DNA of 5,751 nucleotides from contig NZ_JAGGKC010000057.1 in the NCBI RefSeq assembly GCF_017873395.1, positions 1 to 5,751 on the forward strand, written 5' to 3'. Both the position numbers and the translations under genes were made by a program. This document shows positions 1 through 5,660 of the stretch, in pieces (the stretch's first letter is position 1; every line of letters begins with the position of its first letter). The notes below the pieces were generated by a model, which was not told the DNA's origin, made no database searches, and worked only from the letters and a program-made list of their open reading frames with translations. The stretch comes from Youngiibacter multivorans (lineage in GTDB: Bacteria; Bacillota; Clostridia; Clostridiales; Clostridiaceae).

Positions 1-126
1 TACTATTTTTTTCATGCGAAGAAATACTCTGTTAATTCAAGAGGCATAAGTATAGAATTTAGACAAGGAACTATCGCGTAGCGATTTTGTACAATCAGGG
101 GAGAGAATTGAATCGGAGGTATAGGG

Positions 127-984
127 ATGAAGACCAATATGAACCAGACAAATACCCTCACGAAGCTTACTGAGATAAAGGGAAATTCGCTGTTCCAGGT
201 GCTGGAGTTCGATGAACTGAGAGGCGGCAAGGATGTAAAGACCGCTTTCATGCTTTCGTTCATGAGGCAGGCAGGAATAAAGCTGAGGCAGCTAAGGATT
301 GTTCTTTCTTCCAGCGGAGCATACATAGAGTCAGGAAGGCTGAGCTTCATGAGAGGACCGATAGAAGTAAGCTCCAATACAGGAGGACTTTTCTCATTCT
401 CGAAGCAGCTGATAACATCGAAGATAACTGGGGAGAATCTGGTTAGACCTCTGTTCAAGGGAACAGGAGAGCTTCTTCTTGAGCCGTCATTCGGTCACAT
501 AGCGCTTCTTGAGCTTGAGAATGAGAGCGTCATAATAGATGATACGCTGTTCTTTGCTGCTGAGCAGCAGGTGGAGATGTCGACTACAACTGTCAAGACA
601 GTTTCCGGTGCACTTCTAGGTAATGAAGGCTTCTTCCAGACCAAGCTGTCAGGAACAGGAATAGTTGCATTGGAGCTTCCTGTCCCTGAGCAGGAGATAT
701 TCAAGTACAAGCTTGTCAACGACATACTGAAGGTCGATGGTAACTTTGCAATCTTAAGGACAGGAACCATTGAATTCTCCGTAGAGAAGACCACCAGGTC
801 CCTTATGGGCTCTGCTCTGTCTGGGGAGGGCTTCATGAACGTATTCAAGGGTACTGGTGAGGTATGGCTCATGCCGACGAAGTCTGTTTATGATGAGCTT
901 CTTAGGACGATGGACAATCCTTTGATGAGGCCTCATGCGGAGCATGTGGCTGAGGGTAAGGATGGCAAGGACGGGAAGGCTTAA
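127..984 (+). CDS. AIM24 family protein (DUF124-like), function unknown
   Basis: This 285-residue protein resembles the AIM24 family, a beta-rich fold found in many bacteria and in the yeast mitochondrial protein Aim24. No enzymatic reaction is established for bacterial members. No signal peptide or membrane segment is visible, so it is probably cytoplasmic. Short glycine-rich beta units recur: FKGTGELLLEP at about residues 110-120, LSGTGIVALELP at 174-185 and FKGTGEVWLMP at 240-250, consistent with the family's internally repeated beta architecture. The start is ATG 127, preceded by GGAGGT at 115-120 with a 6-nt gap. The last 11 residues form a charged Lys/Gly/Asp tail. Upstream, TAGAAT at 53-58 could be a -10 box but has no good -35. 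It stands alone: 121 nt and a hairpin separate it from glmM. All arginines I checked are AGG or AGA. The family call rests on recognition of sequence style and motifs, not on an alignment. Confidence 0.85.
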   Translation: MKTNMNQTNTLTKLTEIKGNSLFQVLEFDELRGGKDVKTAFMLSFMRQAGIKLRQLRIVLSSSGAYIESGRLSFMRGPIEVSSNTGGLFSFSKQLITSKITGENLVRPLFKGTGELLLEPSFGHIALLELENESVIIDDTLFFAAEQQVEMSTTTVKTVSGALLGNEGFFQTKLSGTGIVALELPVPEQEIFKYKLVNDILKVDGNFAILRTGTIEFSVEKTTRSLMGSALSGEGFMNVFKGTGEVWLMPTKSVYDELLRTMDNPLMRPHAEHVAEGKDGKDGKA

Positions 985-995
985 AGGGCTTCACT

Positions 996-1025
996 TTGGT
1001 ATAGGTTTGAGACTGGTTTTATGAT
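996..1025 (+). promoter_or_regulatory. Candidate sigma-A promoter upstream of glmM
   Basis: A -35-like TTGGTA (996-1001, 4 of 6 consensus) and a -10-like TATGAT (1020-1025, 5 of 6) are separated by 18 nt. Transcription would begin near 1032, just before the hairpin at 1043-1067. The sequence between that hairpin and the glmM RBS (1075-1091) is too short to hold a second promoter with a usable leader, so this is the best local candidate for glmM. Judged by consensus only. Confidence 0.4.
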
Positions 1026-1042
1026 AAAATACTCATGATACA

Positions 1043-1074
1043 CTCTGGGCACCGGAGGTGCCCGGGGTTTTTTT
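1043..1074 (+). terminator. Rho-independent terminator between AIM24 gene and glmM, possibly a leader attenuator
   Basis: GGGCACC (1047-1053) and GGTGCCC (1057-1063) form a perfect 7-bp stem around a GGA loop. The stem extends to 11 bp with C-G and T-G pairs (1043-1046 with 1064-1067), and seven T follow (1068-1074). It fits a terminator for the AIM24 gene. However, it lies downstream of the best promoter candidate for glmM and only 31 nt before the glmM start, so it may also act within the glmM leader. Confidence 0.85.
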
Positions 1075-1105
1075 ACGGAATTAATATGAAAAAGGATGGT
1101 AACAT

Positions 1106-2455
1106 ATGGCAAGAATGTTCGGTACTGACGGGGTTAGGGGACTCGCAAACAGCGAGCTTACACCACTTATGGCTTTCGAGCTTGGAAGGGCTGGAGCACA
1201 CGTACTTACTGAGGGTGCCCACAGGCCTAAGATACTTGTGGCCAAGGATACGAGGATTTCCGGGGATATGCTTGAGAGCGCCCTTATAGCGGGAATACTG
1301 TCTGTTGGTGCGGAGGCGGTTTCGCTTGGAGTGGTGCCTACACCAGCAGTTGCACTTCTAGTCAGGAACTATAATGCTGATGCGGGAGTAATGATCTCAG
1401 CTTCGCATAACCCTGTTGAATACAACGGAATCAAGTTCTTCAACGGCCAGGGGTACAAGCTTTCTGATGACCTTGAGGACAGGATCCAGGCAGTAATCGA
1501 GGGTGGGTTTGAAGGTGTACCTTCACCTACTGGAAAGAATGTGGGAAGGGTAATATATGAGAGCAGGGCAACAGCGGACTATGTCAGCTATGCCATGAGT
1601 ACGCTCAAGGAAGATCTTACAGGATTGAAGGTCGCTCTCGACTGTGCGAACGGAGCGAGCTACCAGTCTGCAGTTGCAGCCTTCAGGAAGCTTAACGCTG
1701 AGGTATATGTCATAAACGATGATCCGGATGGAGTTAACATCAACAAGGACTGTGGATCTACACATCCTGAGGAGCTCATGAAGTATGTCGTGGACAAGGG
1801 CTGCCACCTTGGTCTTGCCTTCGATGGCGATGCGGACAGATGCCTTGCAGTTGACGAGAAGGGAAACCTCATAGACGGGGACTTCATTATGCTTATCTCA
1901 GCACTTCACATGAAGGAGATGGGATTGCTTAAGGACGATACTCTGGTTGTGACTGTAATGAGCAATCTGGGTCTTATGATCGCGGCGAGGGAAAGAGGCC
2001 TTAAGCTTGAGATAACCAAGGTCGGAGACAGGTATGTCCTTGAGAACATGGTCGAGAACGGGTATTCCATTGGTGGAGAGCAGTCAGGACACGTCATATT
2101 CAGGGACTATAACACTACAGGTGACGGACTTGTTACTGGCCTTCAGCTTGCAGGCATAGTAAAGTACACCGGCAAGACGCTTAGCGAGCTTGCTTCGGTC
2201 ATGAAGATAATGCCTCAGGTGCTTGTCAACGTAAAGGTACCAGCTGAGTTCAAGTGCATTCATGTAGATGACAAGGATATTGCAGCTGAGATAGCTGCAA
2301 TCGAAGAGAAGCTTAACGGCAAGGGAAGGGTGCTCATAAGACCTTCAGGTACGGAGCCTCTTGTCAGGATCATGCTTGAGGGTGAGGTCCAGGAAGAGAT
2401 AGATGCCTATGCCAACAGGATTGCTGACATGATAAAGTCGAGGATAACAATATAG
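1106..2455 (+). CDS. glmM: Phosphoglucosamine mutase GlmM
   Basis: GlmM interconverts glucosamine-6-phosphate and glucosamine-1-phosphate in the cytoplasm, the step between GlmS and GlmU on the route to UDP-GlcNAc for peptidoglycan. The 449-residue length is normal for the family. Visible motifs of the alpha-D-phosphohexomutase fold, in order: GTDGVRG (6-12); the phosphoserine loop ISASHNP with catalytic Ser100; the Mg-binding DGDADR (240-245); the sugar-specificity loop GGEQSGH (323-329); and the phosphate-binding RPSGTEP (412-418) in domain 4. The GEQSGH loop and the GTDGVRG start distinguish GlmM from phosphomannomutase/phosphoglucomutase relatives. The start ATG 1106 has AAGGA at 1092-1096. 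The gene is monocistronic in appearance, with a hairpin terminator on each side. glmS and glmU are not in the window. All 20 arginine codons are AGG or AGA. Confidence 0.98.
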   Translation: MARMFGTDGVRGLANSELTPLMAFELGRAGAHVLTEGAHRPKILVAKDTRISGDMLESALIAGILSVGAEAVSLGVVPTPAVALLVRNYNADAGVMISASHNPVEYNGIKFFNGQGYKLSDDLEDRIQAVIEGGFEGVPSPTGKNVGRVIYESRATADYVSYAMSTLKEDLTGLKVALDCANGASYQSAVAAFRKLNAEVYVINDDPDGVNINKDCGSTHPEELMKYVVDKGCHLGLAFDGDADRCLAVDEKGNLIDGDFIMLISALHMKEMGLLKDDTLVVTVMSNLGLMIAARERGLKLEITKVGDRYVLENMVENGYSIGGEQSGHVIFRDYNTTGDGLVTGLQLAGIVKYTGKTLSELASVMKIMPQVLVNVKVPAEFKCIHVDDKDIAAEIAAIEEKLNGKGRVLIRPSGTEPLVRIMLEGEVQEEIDAYANRIADMIKSRITI

Positions 2456-2461
2456 TGAACT

Positions 2462-2489
2462 GAGGTCCGGATTTCCGGACTTCTTTTTT
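2462..2489 (+). terminator. Rho-independent terminator of glmM
   Basis: A 9-bp stem (2462-2470 with 2475-2483, core GTCCGG/CCGGAC, one G-T pair) closes an ATTT loop and is followed by six T (2484-2489). It begins 7 nt after the glmM stop codon and isolates glmM from the acetyltransferase gene downstream. Confidence 0.9.
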
Positions 2490-2543
2490 CTTTTCGGTGT
2501 ATTCCTTTACACTCGATATGATAGAATTGAGTTATAGAAATAT

Positions 2544-2550
2544 GGAGGTG
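2544..2550 (+). promoter_or_regulatory. RBS that fixes the GNAT gene start
   Basis: GGAGGTG sits 6 nt before ATG 2557. An in-frame GTG at 2497 would lengthen the protein by 20 residues, but it has no RBS, lies next to the glmM terminator, and would overlap AT-rich promoter-like sequence (TATGAT 2517-2522, TAGAAT 2522-2527). The start at 2557 is therefore preferred. Confidence 0.85.
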
Positions 2551-2556
2551 TCTTTA

Positions 2557-2865
2557 ATGGATGGCTACAGGATAGTGAACGAACCAGATGAGGGCAAGTT
2601 CTTTGTCGTGACTGAGTCGGGTGAGAGATTGGGTGAAATGGAGTACGTTCTGAAAGACGGATTGATTACTGTGCTGCATACTAACCTGGAGCCTGTGCTG
2701 CAGGGCACCGGCATGGGCCAGAAGCTTGTTGACTTTGTTGCGGATTACGCAAGGGAGAACAATTTTAAGGTTAATGCTTCATGCTTCTATGCAAGGAAGG
2801 TCCTTGCGAAGCATGCTGACAGATACGCTGACATATTGGGTCCCGAGGTTGATGCGATATTATAG
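2557..2865 (+). CDS. Small GNAT-family N-acetyltransferase (YjdJ type)
   Basis: From the preferred start this is a 102-residue protein of the minimal GNAT group (YjdJ-type, Gcn5-related), about 90-110 residues in known members. It would bind acetyl-CoA; the acceptor substrate is unknown for the group. Visible are N-terminal beta strands (FFVVTESGERLGEMEYVL, about 15-32), the acetyl-CoA pyrophosphate loop QGTGMGQKLV (49-58), which matches the group's Q-G-x-G-x-G/A pattern, and the C-terminal signature around NASCFYARKVLAKH (73-86), equivalent to the C-P/S-Y/F-x-x-x...H segment of the group. No membrane segment or signal peptide is present. The aldo/keto reductase gene starts 39 nt downstream with no terminator between, so the two are probably co-transcribed, although their functions have no obvious link. 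Confidence 0.88.
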   Translation: MDGYRIVNEPDEGKFFVVTESGERLGEMEYVLKDGLITVLHTNLEPVLQGTGMGQKLVDFVADYARENNFKVNASCFYARKVLAKHADRYADILGPEVDAIL

Positions 2866-2904
2866 CTTAAATACGGTAAAAACATGTATAAAGGGGAGGG
2901 CGAA

Positions 2905-3834
2905 ATGTTAAAGAGAAAGATTGGCAGGACTGAACTTGTTGTAAGTCCTGTGGGACTTGGAACCAATGCAGTCGGTGGTCACAACATATACAACTACATG
3001 ACTGACGATGGAGGCAGAAGGATCCTCAGGGCTGCATTTGACTGCGGCATGGACTTCATCGATACGGCATACTGGTATGGGCTCGGAAGGTCTGAGGAAC
3101 TTATCAGTGATGTGCTTGGAGAATACAGGAATAGGAATGATATTGTCATTGCGACCAAGGCTGCCCACAGGTACGAGGAAGGCAACGTTGTAATGGATAA
3201 TTCTGTGGAATTCATTGTCAAGTCTGTTTATGACAGCATGGCGAGGTTAGGAACAGACTACATTGACCTTTTCTATGTCCATTATCCTGATAAGGAAACT
3301 CCTAAGTATGAGGTCATAGGAGCGCTTAAGGACCTCAAGGACAAGGGCGTCATCAAGGCCATAGGAGTATCCAACTTCAACATGGAACAGCTGGAGGAGG
3401 CCAATAGGGACGGCTACATCGACGTCATACAGGACCACTACAACTTACTTAAGAGAGATGCTGAGAAGGACCTAATTCCATACTGCAGGGAGAAGGGCAT
3501 ATCCTTCGTGCCATATTATCCACTTGCTTCAGGATTCCTGACCGGCAAGTTCAACAGGTACTCAACCTTCATGGATTCAAGGACCAACAACCCACTTTTC
3601 AAGGGCAAGGCATTCATAGAAAATCTGGAGAAGGTGGAAAAGCTAAAAGTGATGGCCAAGCAGCTTGATGTGGCGCCGCAGAACCTGGCTCTCGCCTGGT
3701 ACCTTGCTCAAGATGGGATAGATGCTGTGATTCCAGGTGCAAAGAACGTGAAACAGGTAGTGTCCAACTGCGATGCAATGACACTGAGATTATCTGATAC
3801 TGATATAGCAGCCATTGATGGGATGTTCAGGTAA
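2905..3834 (+). CDS. Aldo/keto reductase (NADPH-dependent oxidoreductase)
   Basis: A 309-residue (alpha/beta)8-barrel aldo/keto reductase, a cytoplasmic enzyme expected to reduce aldehydes or ketones with NAD(P)H. The catalytic tetrad is visible: Asp53 (IDTA), Tyr58 (YG), Lys85 (ATKA) and His126 (YVHYPD). Further family marks are IGVSNF (153-158), PLASGFLTGKF (206-216), typical of the longer YajO/IolS/YhdN-like subgroup, and the C-terminal cofactor-binding IPGAKNVKQV (276-285). The start is ATG 2905, with GGGGAGGG at 2893-2900. An in-frame ATG at 2884 is upstream of that RBS and is rejected. The gene follows the GNAT gene closely. A weak internal promoter is possible (TTGGGT 2836-2841, TATTAT 2858-2863, 16-nt spacing). 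The substrate cannot be told from the sequence. Arginine codons checked are all AGR. Confidence 0.95.
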   Translation: MLKRKIGRTELVVSPVGLGTNAVGGHNIYNYMTDDGGRRILRAAFDCGMDFIDTAYWYGLGRSEELISDVLGEYRNRNDIVIATKAAHRYEEGNVVMDNSVEFIVKSVYDSMARLGTDYIDLFYVHYPDKETPKYEVIGALKDLKDKGVIKAIGVSNFNMEQLEEANRDGYIDVIQDHYNLLKRDAEKDLIPYCREKGISFVPYYPLASGFLTGKFNRYSTFMDSRTNNPLFKGKAFIENLEKVEKLKVMAKQLDVAPQNLALAWYLAQDGIDAVIPGAKNVKQVVSNCDAMTLRLSDTDIAAIDGMFR

Positions 3835-3865
3835 ACAAAAAAGAGAAATTAGGTTTATGTGAAAG

Positions 3866-3891
3866 AAGCACTTCCGCGCGAAGTGCTTTTT
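3866..3891. terminator. Bidirectional terminator between the two convergent aldo/keto reductase genes
   Basis: A perfect 9-bp stem, AAGCACTTC (3866-3874) with GAAGTGCTT (3880-3888), closes a CGCGC loop. On the + strand T residues run to 3891. On the - strand the stem is followed by a T-rich TTCTTTC tract (complement of 3859-3865). It lies between the + strand stop at 3834 and the - strand stop at 3894, so one hairpin can end both transcripts. Confidence 0.85.
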
Positions 3892-3893
3892 GC

Positions 3894-4748
3894 TTACAGC
3901 ATATCCAGGGTCATCTTCCTTTTTGGTGATGGGAAATGGACAGCAAGCATATCCAGGTCCTCAGGTGTAAGGCGGATATCAATTGCGGCTGCATTCTGCC
4001 TGACATGCTCGGGACTTGAAGCCTTCGGTAGGGCACAGACTCCTTCGTTTGAAAGGACGAATGCAAGCATAAGCTGCTCTGGAGTTATTCCATATTTTGA
4101 TGAGATTTCCTTGACTACAGCGTTCTCCGCTATCTTTTTCCGGCTATGTCTGTCATGTGCCATCGGGCAGTATGCCATGGTAGCCATTCCATTTGATCTC
4201 ATGAATGGCAGAAGGTCATACTCTATTCCCCTCGAGCCAAGGTTATAGAGAACCTGGTTAACGCGGCAGTTTGCTCCAAAAGGTACTGAAAGCAGCTCTT
4301 CCATGTCATCTGTATCGAAGTTAGAGACTCCCCAGTTTCTGATAAGTCCTTCCTTCTTCAGCTCTTCCATGCAGGCTACGGTCTCTGACAATGGCACTCT
4401 TCCCCTCCAGTGGAGGAGATACATGTCCAAATAGTCTGTACCGAGTCTATCAAGACTCTTTTTACACGAATTGAAGATGTTCCTTCTCCCTGCATTATGC
4501 GGATACACCTTGGAGACAATAAACAAGTTCTCCCTTCTCACATCACTTATGGCTTCTCCAATCAGCTCTTCGGACAGTCCCTCACCATACATCTCAGCAG
4601 TATCAATGAGCGTCATCCCAAGCTCAATTCCAAACCTTAGCGATGTAATCTCATCAGCTCTCTTCCTTGTATCTTCCCCCATATACCAGGTTCCCTGTCC
4701 AAGCCTTGGCATCATACTGCCATCATTGAGTTTTATGAAATCTTCCAT
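3894..4748 (-). CDS. Aldo/keto reductase, YeaE-like / AKR3-type subgroup
   Basis: A 284-residue aldo/keto reductase in the (alpha/beta)8-barrel family, expected to reduce carbonyl substrates with NADPH in the cytoplasm. The tetrad is present: Asp49 (IDTA), Tyr54 (EMYG), Lys80 (VSK) and His113 (LLHW). WGVSNFD (139-145), IPxxG-equivalent LPKASSPEHVRQN (240-252) and the C-terminal FPSPKRK...LDML tail resemble the short YeaE-like group (methylglyoxal or aldehyde reductases), distinct from the other aldo/keto reductase here. The start is chosen at 4748 because AGGAGG (complement of 4755-4760) lies 6 nt upstream; a further in-frame extension to 4847 has no RBS. The gene is convergent with the first reductase and divergent from tRNA-Ser. 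It uses mostly AGR arginine codons with about three CGN (R162, R203, R259). The exact substrate is unknown. Confidence 0.95.
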   Translation of the reverse strand: MEDFIKLNDGSMMPRLGQGTWYMGEDTRKRADEITSLRFGIELGMTLIDTAEMYGEGLSEELIGEAISDVRRENLFIVSKVYPHNAGRRNIFNSCKKSLDRLGTDYLDMYLLHWRGRVPLSETVACMEELKKEGLIRNWGVSNFDTDDMEELLSVPFGANCRVNQVLYNLGSRGIEYDLLPFMRSNGMATMAYCPMAHDRHSRKKIAENAVVKEISSKYGITPEQLMLAFVLSNEGVCALPKASSPEHVRQNAAAIDIRLTPEDLDMLAVHFPSPKRKMTLDML

Positions 4749-4754
4749 GTTCGT

Positions 4755-4760
4755 CCTCCT
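4755..4760 (-). promoter_or_regulatory. RBS that fixes the - strand aldo/keto reductase start
   Basis: The complement reads AGGAGG, 6 nt before the ATG at 4748. It rules out the 33-residue longer reading, whose extra N-terminus (to 4847) is non-conserved in character and would bury this RBS inside the gene. Confidence 0.9.
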
Positions 4761-4792
4761 GATAATATGAATGTGTAAATTACTATGCAACA

Positions 4793-4815
4793 GGTTGTAG
4801 TTTCCAGCTGCAACC
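4793..4815 (-). promoter_or_regulatory. Inverted repeat in the leader of the - strand aldo/keto reductase
   Basis: GGTTGTAG (4793-4800) and CTGCAACC (4808-4815) are inverted copies with one mismatch (a G-T pair in RNA) around a 7-nt centre. The repeat is 45 nt upstream of the reductase start and has no T run, so it is not a terminator. A perfect -35 hexamer TTGACA on the - strand (complement of 4842-4847) lies just upstream, with only a poor -10 (AATCAA) at 17 nt. The repeat could be an operator or a leader hairpin; this is inference. Confidence 0.35.
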
Positions 4816-4864
4816 CACTTGATTTTTCTCGTGTAGCAATGTGTCAAGAACTTGTAATTTGGGA

Positions 4865-4894
4865 TTGTTTTTCCTCTTTACTTTATAGTATACT
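4865..4894 (+). promoter_or_regulatory. Candidate promoter of tRNA-Ser
   Basis: A good -10, TATACT (4889-4894, 5 of 6), and a partial -35, TTGTTT (4865-4870, 3 of 6), with 18-nt spacing. Transcription would start near 4901, about 33 nt before the mature tRNA, a normal length for a tRNA leader. Confidence 0.5.
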
Positions 4895-4933
4895 ATCATT
4901 TGTGGATGTGAAAGCCATCTGCAAATTGAATAT

Positions 4934-5024
4934 GGAGCGGTATCGAAGTGGTCATAACGGTCCTGACTCGAAATCAGGTGACGGAGAAATCCGTCCGTGG
5001 GTTCGAATCCCACCCGCTCCGCCA
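4934..5024 (+). tRNA. tRNA-Ser (anticodon CGA), CCA encoded
   Basis: A class II tRNA reading UCG codons. The acceptor stem is GGAGCGG (4934-4940) with CCGCTCC (5014-5020). The anticodon stem is CCTGA (4962-4966) with TCAGG (4974-4978) around loop CTCGAAA, anticodon CGA at 4969-4971. The long variable arm GACGGA-GAAA-TCCGTC (4980-4995) is diagnostic of Ser/Leu. The T arm is GTGGG-TTCGAAT-CCCAC (4997-5013). The discriminator is G5021 and the CCA is genomic (5022-5024). It is a single tRNA with its own promoter and terminator, and it marks the border between the ordinary genes to the left and an AT-rich accessory region to the right; tRNA-Ser genes are frequent integration targets. Confidence 0.98.
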
Positions 5025-5031
5025 GAAATGT

Positions 5032-5068
5032 GCGGCTTTCCTCTGATTGAGGGAAGCTGCTATTTTTT
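5032..5068 (+). terminator. Rho-independent terminator of tRNA-Ser
   Basis: A 12-bp stem (5032-5043 with 5049-5060, including G-T pairs) with a TGATT loop, followed by TA and six T (5063-5068). It begins 8 nt after the CCA end of the tRNA. Confidence 0.93.
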
Positions 5069-5308
5069 ACGAAAATTTCAATCCAAAGAAACATGATGGA
5101 CGTTATTAAAGGACTCATGAAACAACAATAAAAGAATTATTTAAGTCAACAGAAGGTATAATGATAATATTAGACTATGTAAATAGATATCATTAAAATA
5201 TATAATCATAAAGCCACATTTAAAAACATAATACTATATATAAAAAACAATTTTCAAAGAGGATTTCGCAAATATCTATATATTTTTCTCCAATTTGAGA
5301 ATTCATAG
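5069..5308. other. AT-rich gene-free stretch after tRNA-Ser
   Basis: No supported gene is present. Hand count of 5101-5280 gives 38 G+C of 180 (21%), far below the genes to the left. Stop codons are dense in all + frames. The only short reading worth naming is a 12-codon ATG frame (5096, or 13 from 5093, ending at the TAA near 5129) without an RBS, which I do not call. TATAAT at 5157-5162 has no partner -35 and is expected by chance in such AT-rich DNA. The base composition suggests acquired or decayed DNA. I see no copy of the tRNA 3' end here that could serve as an attachment repeat. Confidence 0.7.
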
Positions 5309-5317
5309 TGATATAAT
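5309..5317 (+). promoter_or_regulatory. Extended -10 promoter of the XRE regulator fragment
   Basis: TGATATAAT is a perfect extended -10 (TG at 5309-5310, one base, then consensus TATAAT at 5312-5317). The -35 region at 17-nt spacing is weak, which extended -10 promoters tolerate. Transcription would begin near 5324, about 42 nt before the HTH start codon. The promoter appears intact although the gene it serves is truncated. Confidence 0.6.
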
Positions 5318-5353
5318 CGAATAAGCAGGCAATGTATTGAAATCCTTATAAAC

Positions 5354-5359
5354 GAGGTG
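5354..5359 (+). promoter_or_regulatory. RBS supporting a TTG start for the XRE fragment
   Basis: GAGGTG lies 6 nt before TTG 5366. The protein family typically begins M-G-V-S-Y-N-K-L, which matches initiation exactly at this TTG; the first ATG in frame (5414) would cut away helix 1. Confidence 0.75.
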
Positions 5360-5365
5360 TGAATT

Positions 5366-5506
5366 TTGGGTGTCAGCTACAACAAACTCTTTAAACTTCT
5401 GATCGATAAAAGTATGAAAAAAACAGATCTTCGGGTTGCCACAGGAATAAGTCCAAACACCCTCACCAACTTATATAAATACACCTGTTGGAAAATACAA
5501 CCCTGA
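5366..5506 (+). pseudogene. Truncated XRE/Cro-CI-type helix-turn-helix regulator
   Basis: The frame encodes 46 residues starting at TTG. It opens GVSYNKLFKLLIDKSMKKTD and continues LRVATGISPNTLTNL, the characteristic N-terminus of a small HTH_26/XRE-like DNA-binding protein common in Clostridia, usually about 65-75 residues. Helix 1 (about 4-15), helix 2 (KTDLRVATG, 19-27) and the recognition helix (SPNTLTNL, 29-36) are present; helices 4 and 5 are missing. From about residue 37 the reading departs from the family and ends at TGA 5504-5506, because the downstream DNA is a type III Res gene fragment read out of frame. Its promoter and RBS look intact, so a short peptide could still be made. 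Its single arginine codon is CGG, unlike the AGR-only genes to the left. In related genomes such regulators often lie beside restriction-modification loci (general recollection, not checked here). Confidence 0.8.
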
Positions 5507-5660
5507 CTGGGCGATTGCTTTCTATGAGGGCAAAGTCAAACATATTTATTTCGTTGCTGAAACCAAAGGCGATATGTCATCGATGGATCTTCGTGAAATT
5601 GAAAAAGCAAAAGCCCACTGCGCCCGAGAGCACTTCCGTGCTATCAGTGGCGAAAAGTAA
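5475..5660 (+). pseudogene. C-terminal remnant of a type III restriction enzyme Res subunit
   Basis: In the frame starting at 5475 the DNA reads 61 codons to TAA 5658-5660. It begins INTPVGKYNPDWAIAFYEG and continues to HIYFVAETKG and LREIEKAKAHCAREHFRAIS. This is the conserved end of type III Res proteins, which are about 900-1000 residues long and carry an N-terminal SF2 helicase and a C-terminal PD-(D/E)xK nuclease. The nuclease motif is kept: PD (residues 10-11 of the fragment) and ETK (29-31). The helicase and everything before are absent, no start codon or RBS serves this frame, and it overlaps the HTH frame by about 30 nt at the junction. Hence it is a non-functional relic left by an internal deletion. 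All three arginine codons are CGN (CGT, CGA, CGT). The normal extreme C-terminus is missing or frameshifted (see 5661-5704). No mod subunit is in the window. Confidence 0.88.

Noticed and set aside
73..88. ATCGC-GTA-GCGAT followed by four T upstream of the AIM24 gene
   Set aside because: The stem is only 5 bp and the T run is short; too weak to call a terminator or regulatory hairpin.
1035..1289. An 84-codon + frame overlapping the terminator and the start of glmM
   Set aside because: It crosses the hairpin and overlaps conserved glmM codons in another frame.
2497..2556. A 20-residue N-terminal extension of the GNAT protein from GTG 2497
   Set aside because: No RBS before it, and a strong GGAGGTG at 2544-2550 supports the start at 2557.
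3859..4248. A 129-codon + frame opposite the second aldo/keto reductase
   Set aside because: It is antisense to a gene with complete family motifs, crosses the terminator, and has no family resemblance.
4785..5096. A 103-codon + strand open frame across the tRNA-Ser
   Set aside because: It reads straight through the tRNA and its terminator hairpin and has no RBS.
4783..5118. A 111-codon - strand open frame containing an ERVGFEPTDGF-like stretch
   Set aside because: It is the well-known spurious translation of the antisense strand of a tRNA-Ser gene; the conserved-looking peptide is the complement of the T arm and acceptor stem.
5093..5131. A 12-13 codon ATG frame in the AT-rich stretch
   Set aside because: Very short, no RBS and no recognisable sequence; it may be a gene relic but cannot be supported.
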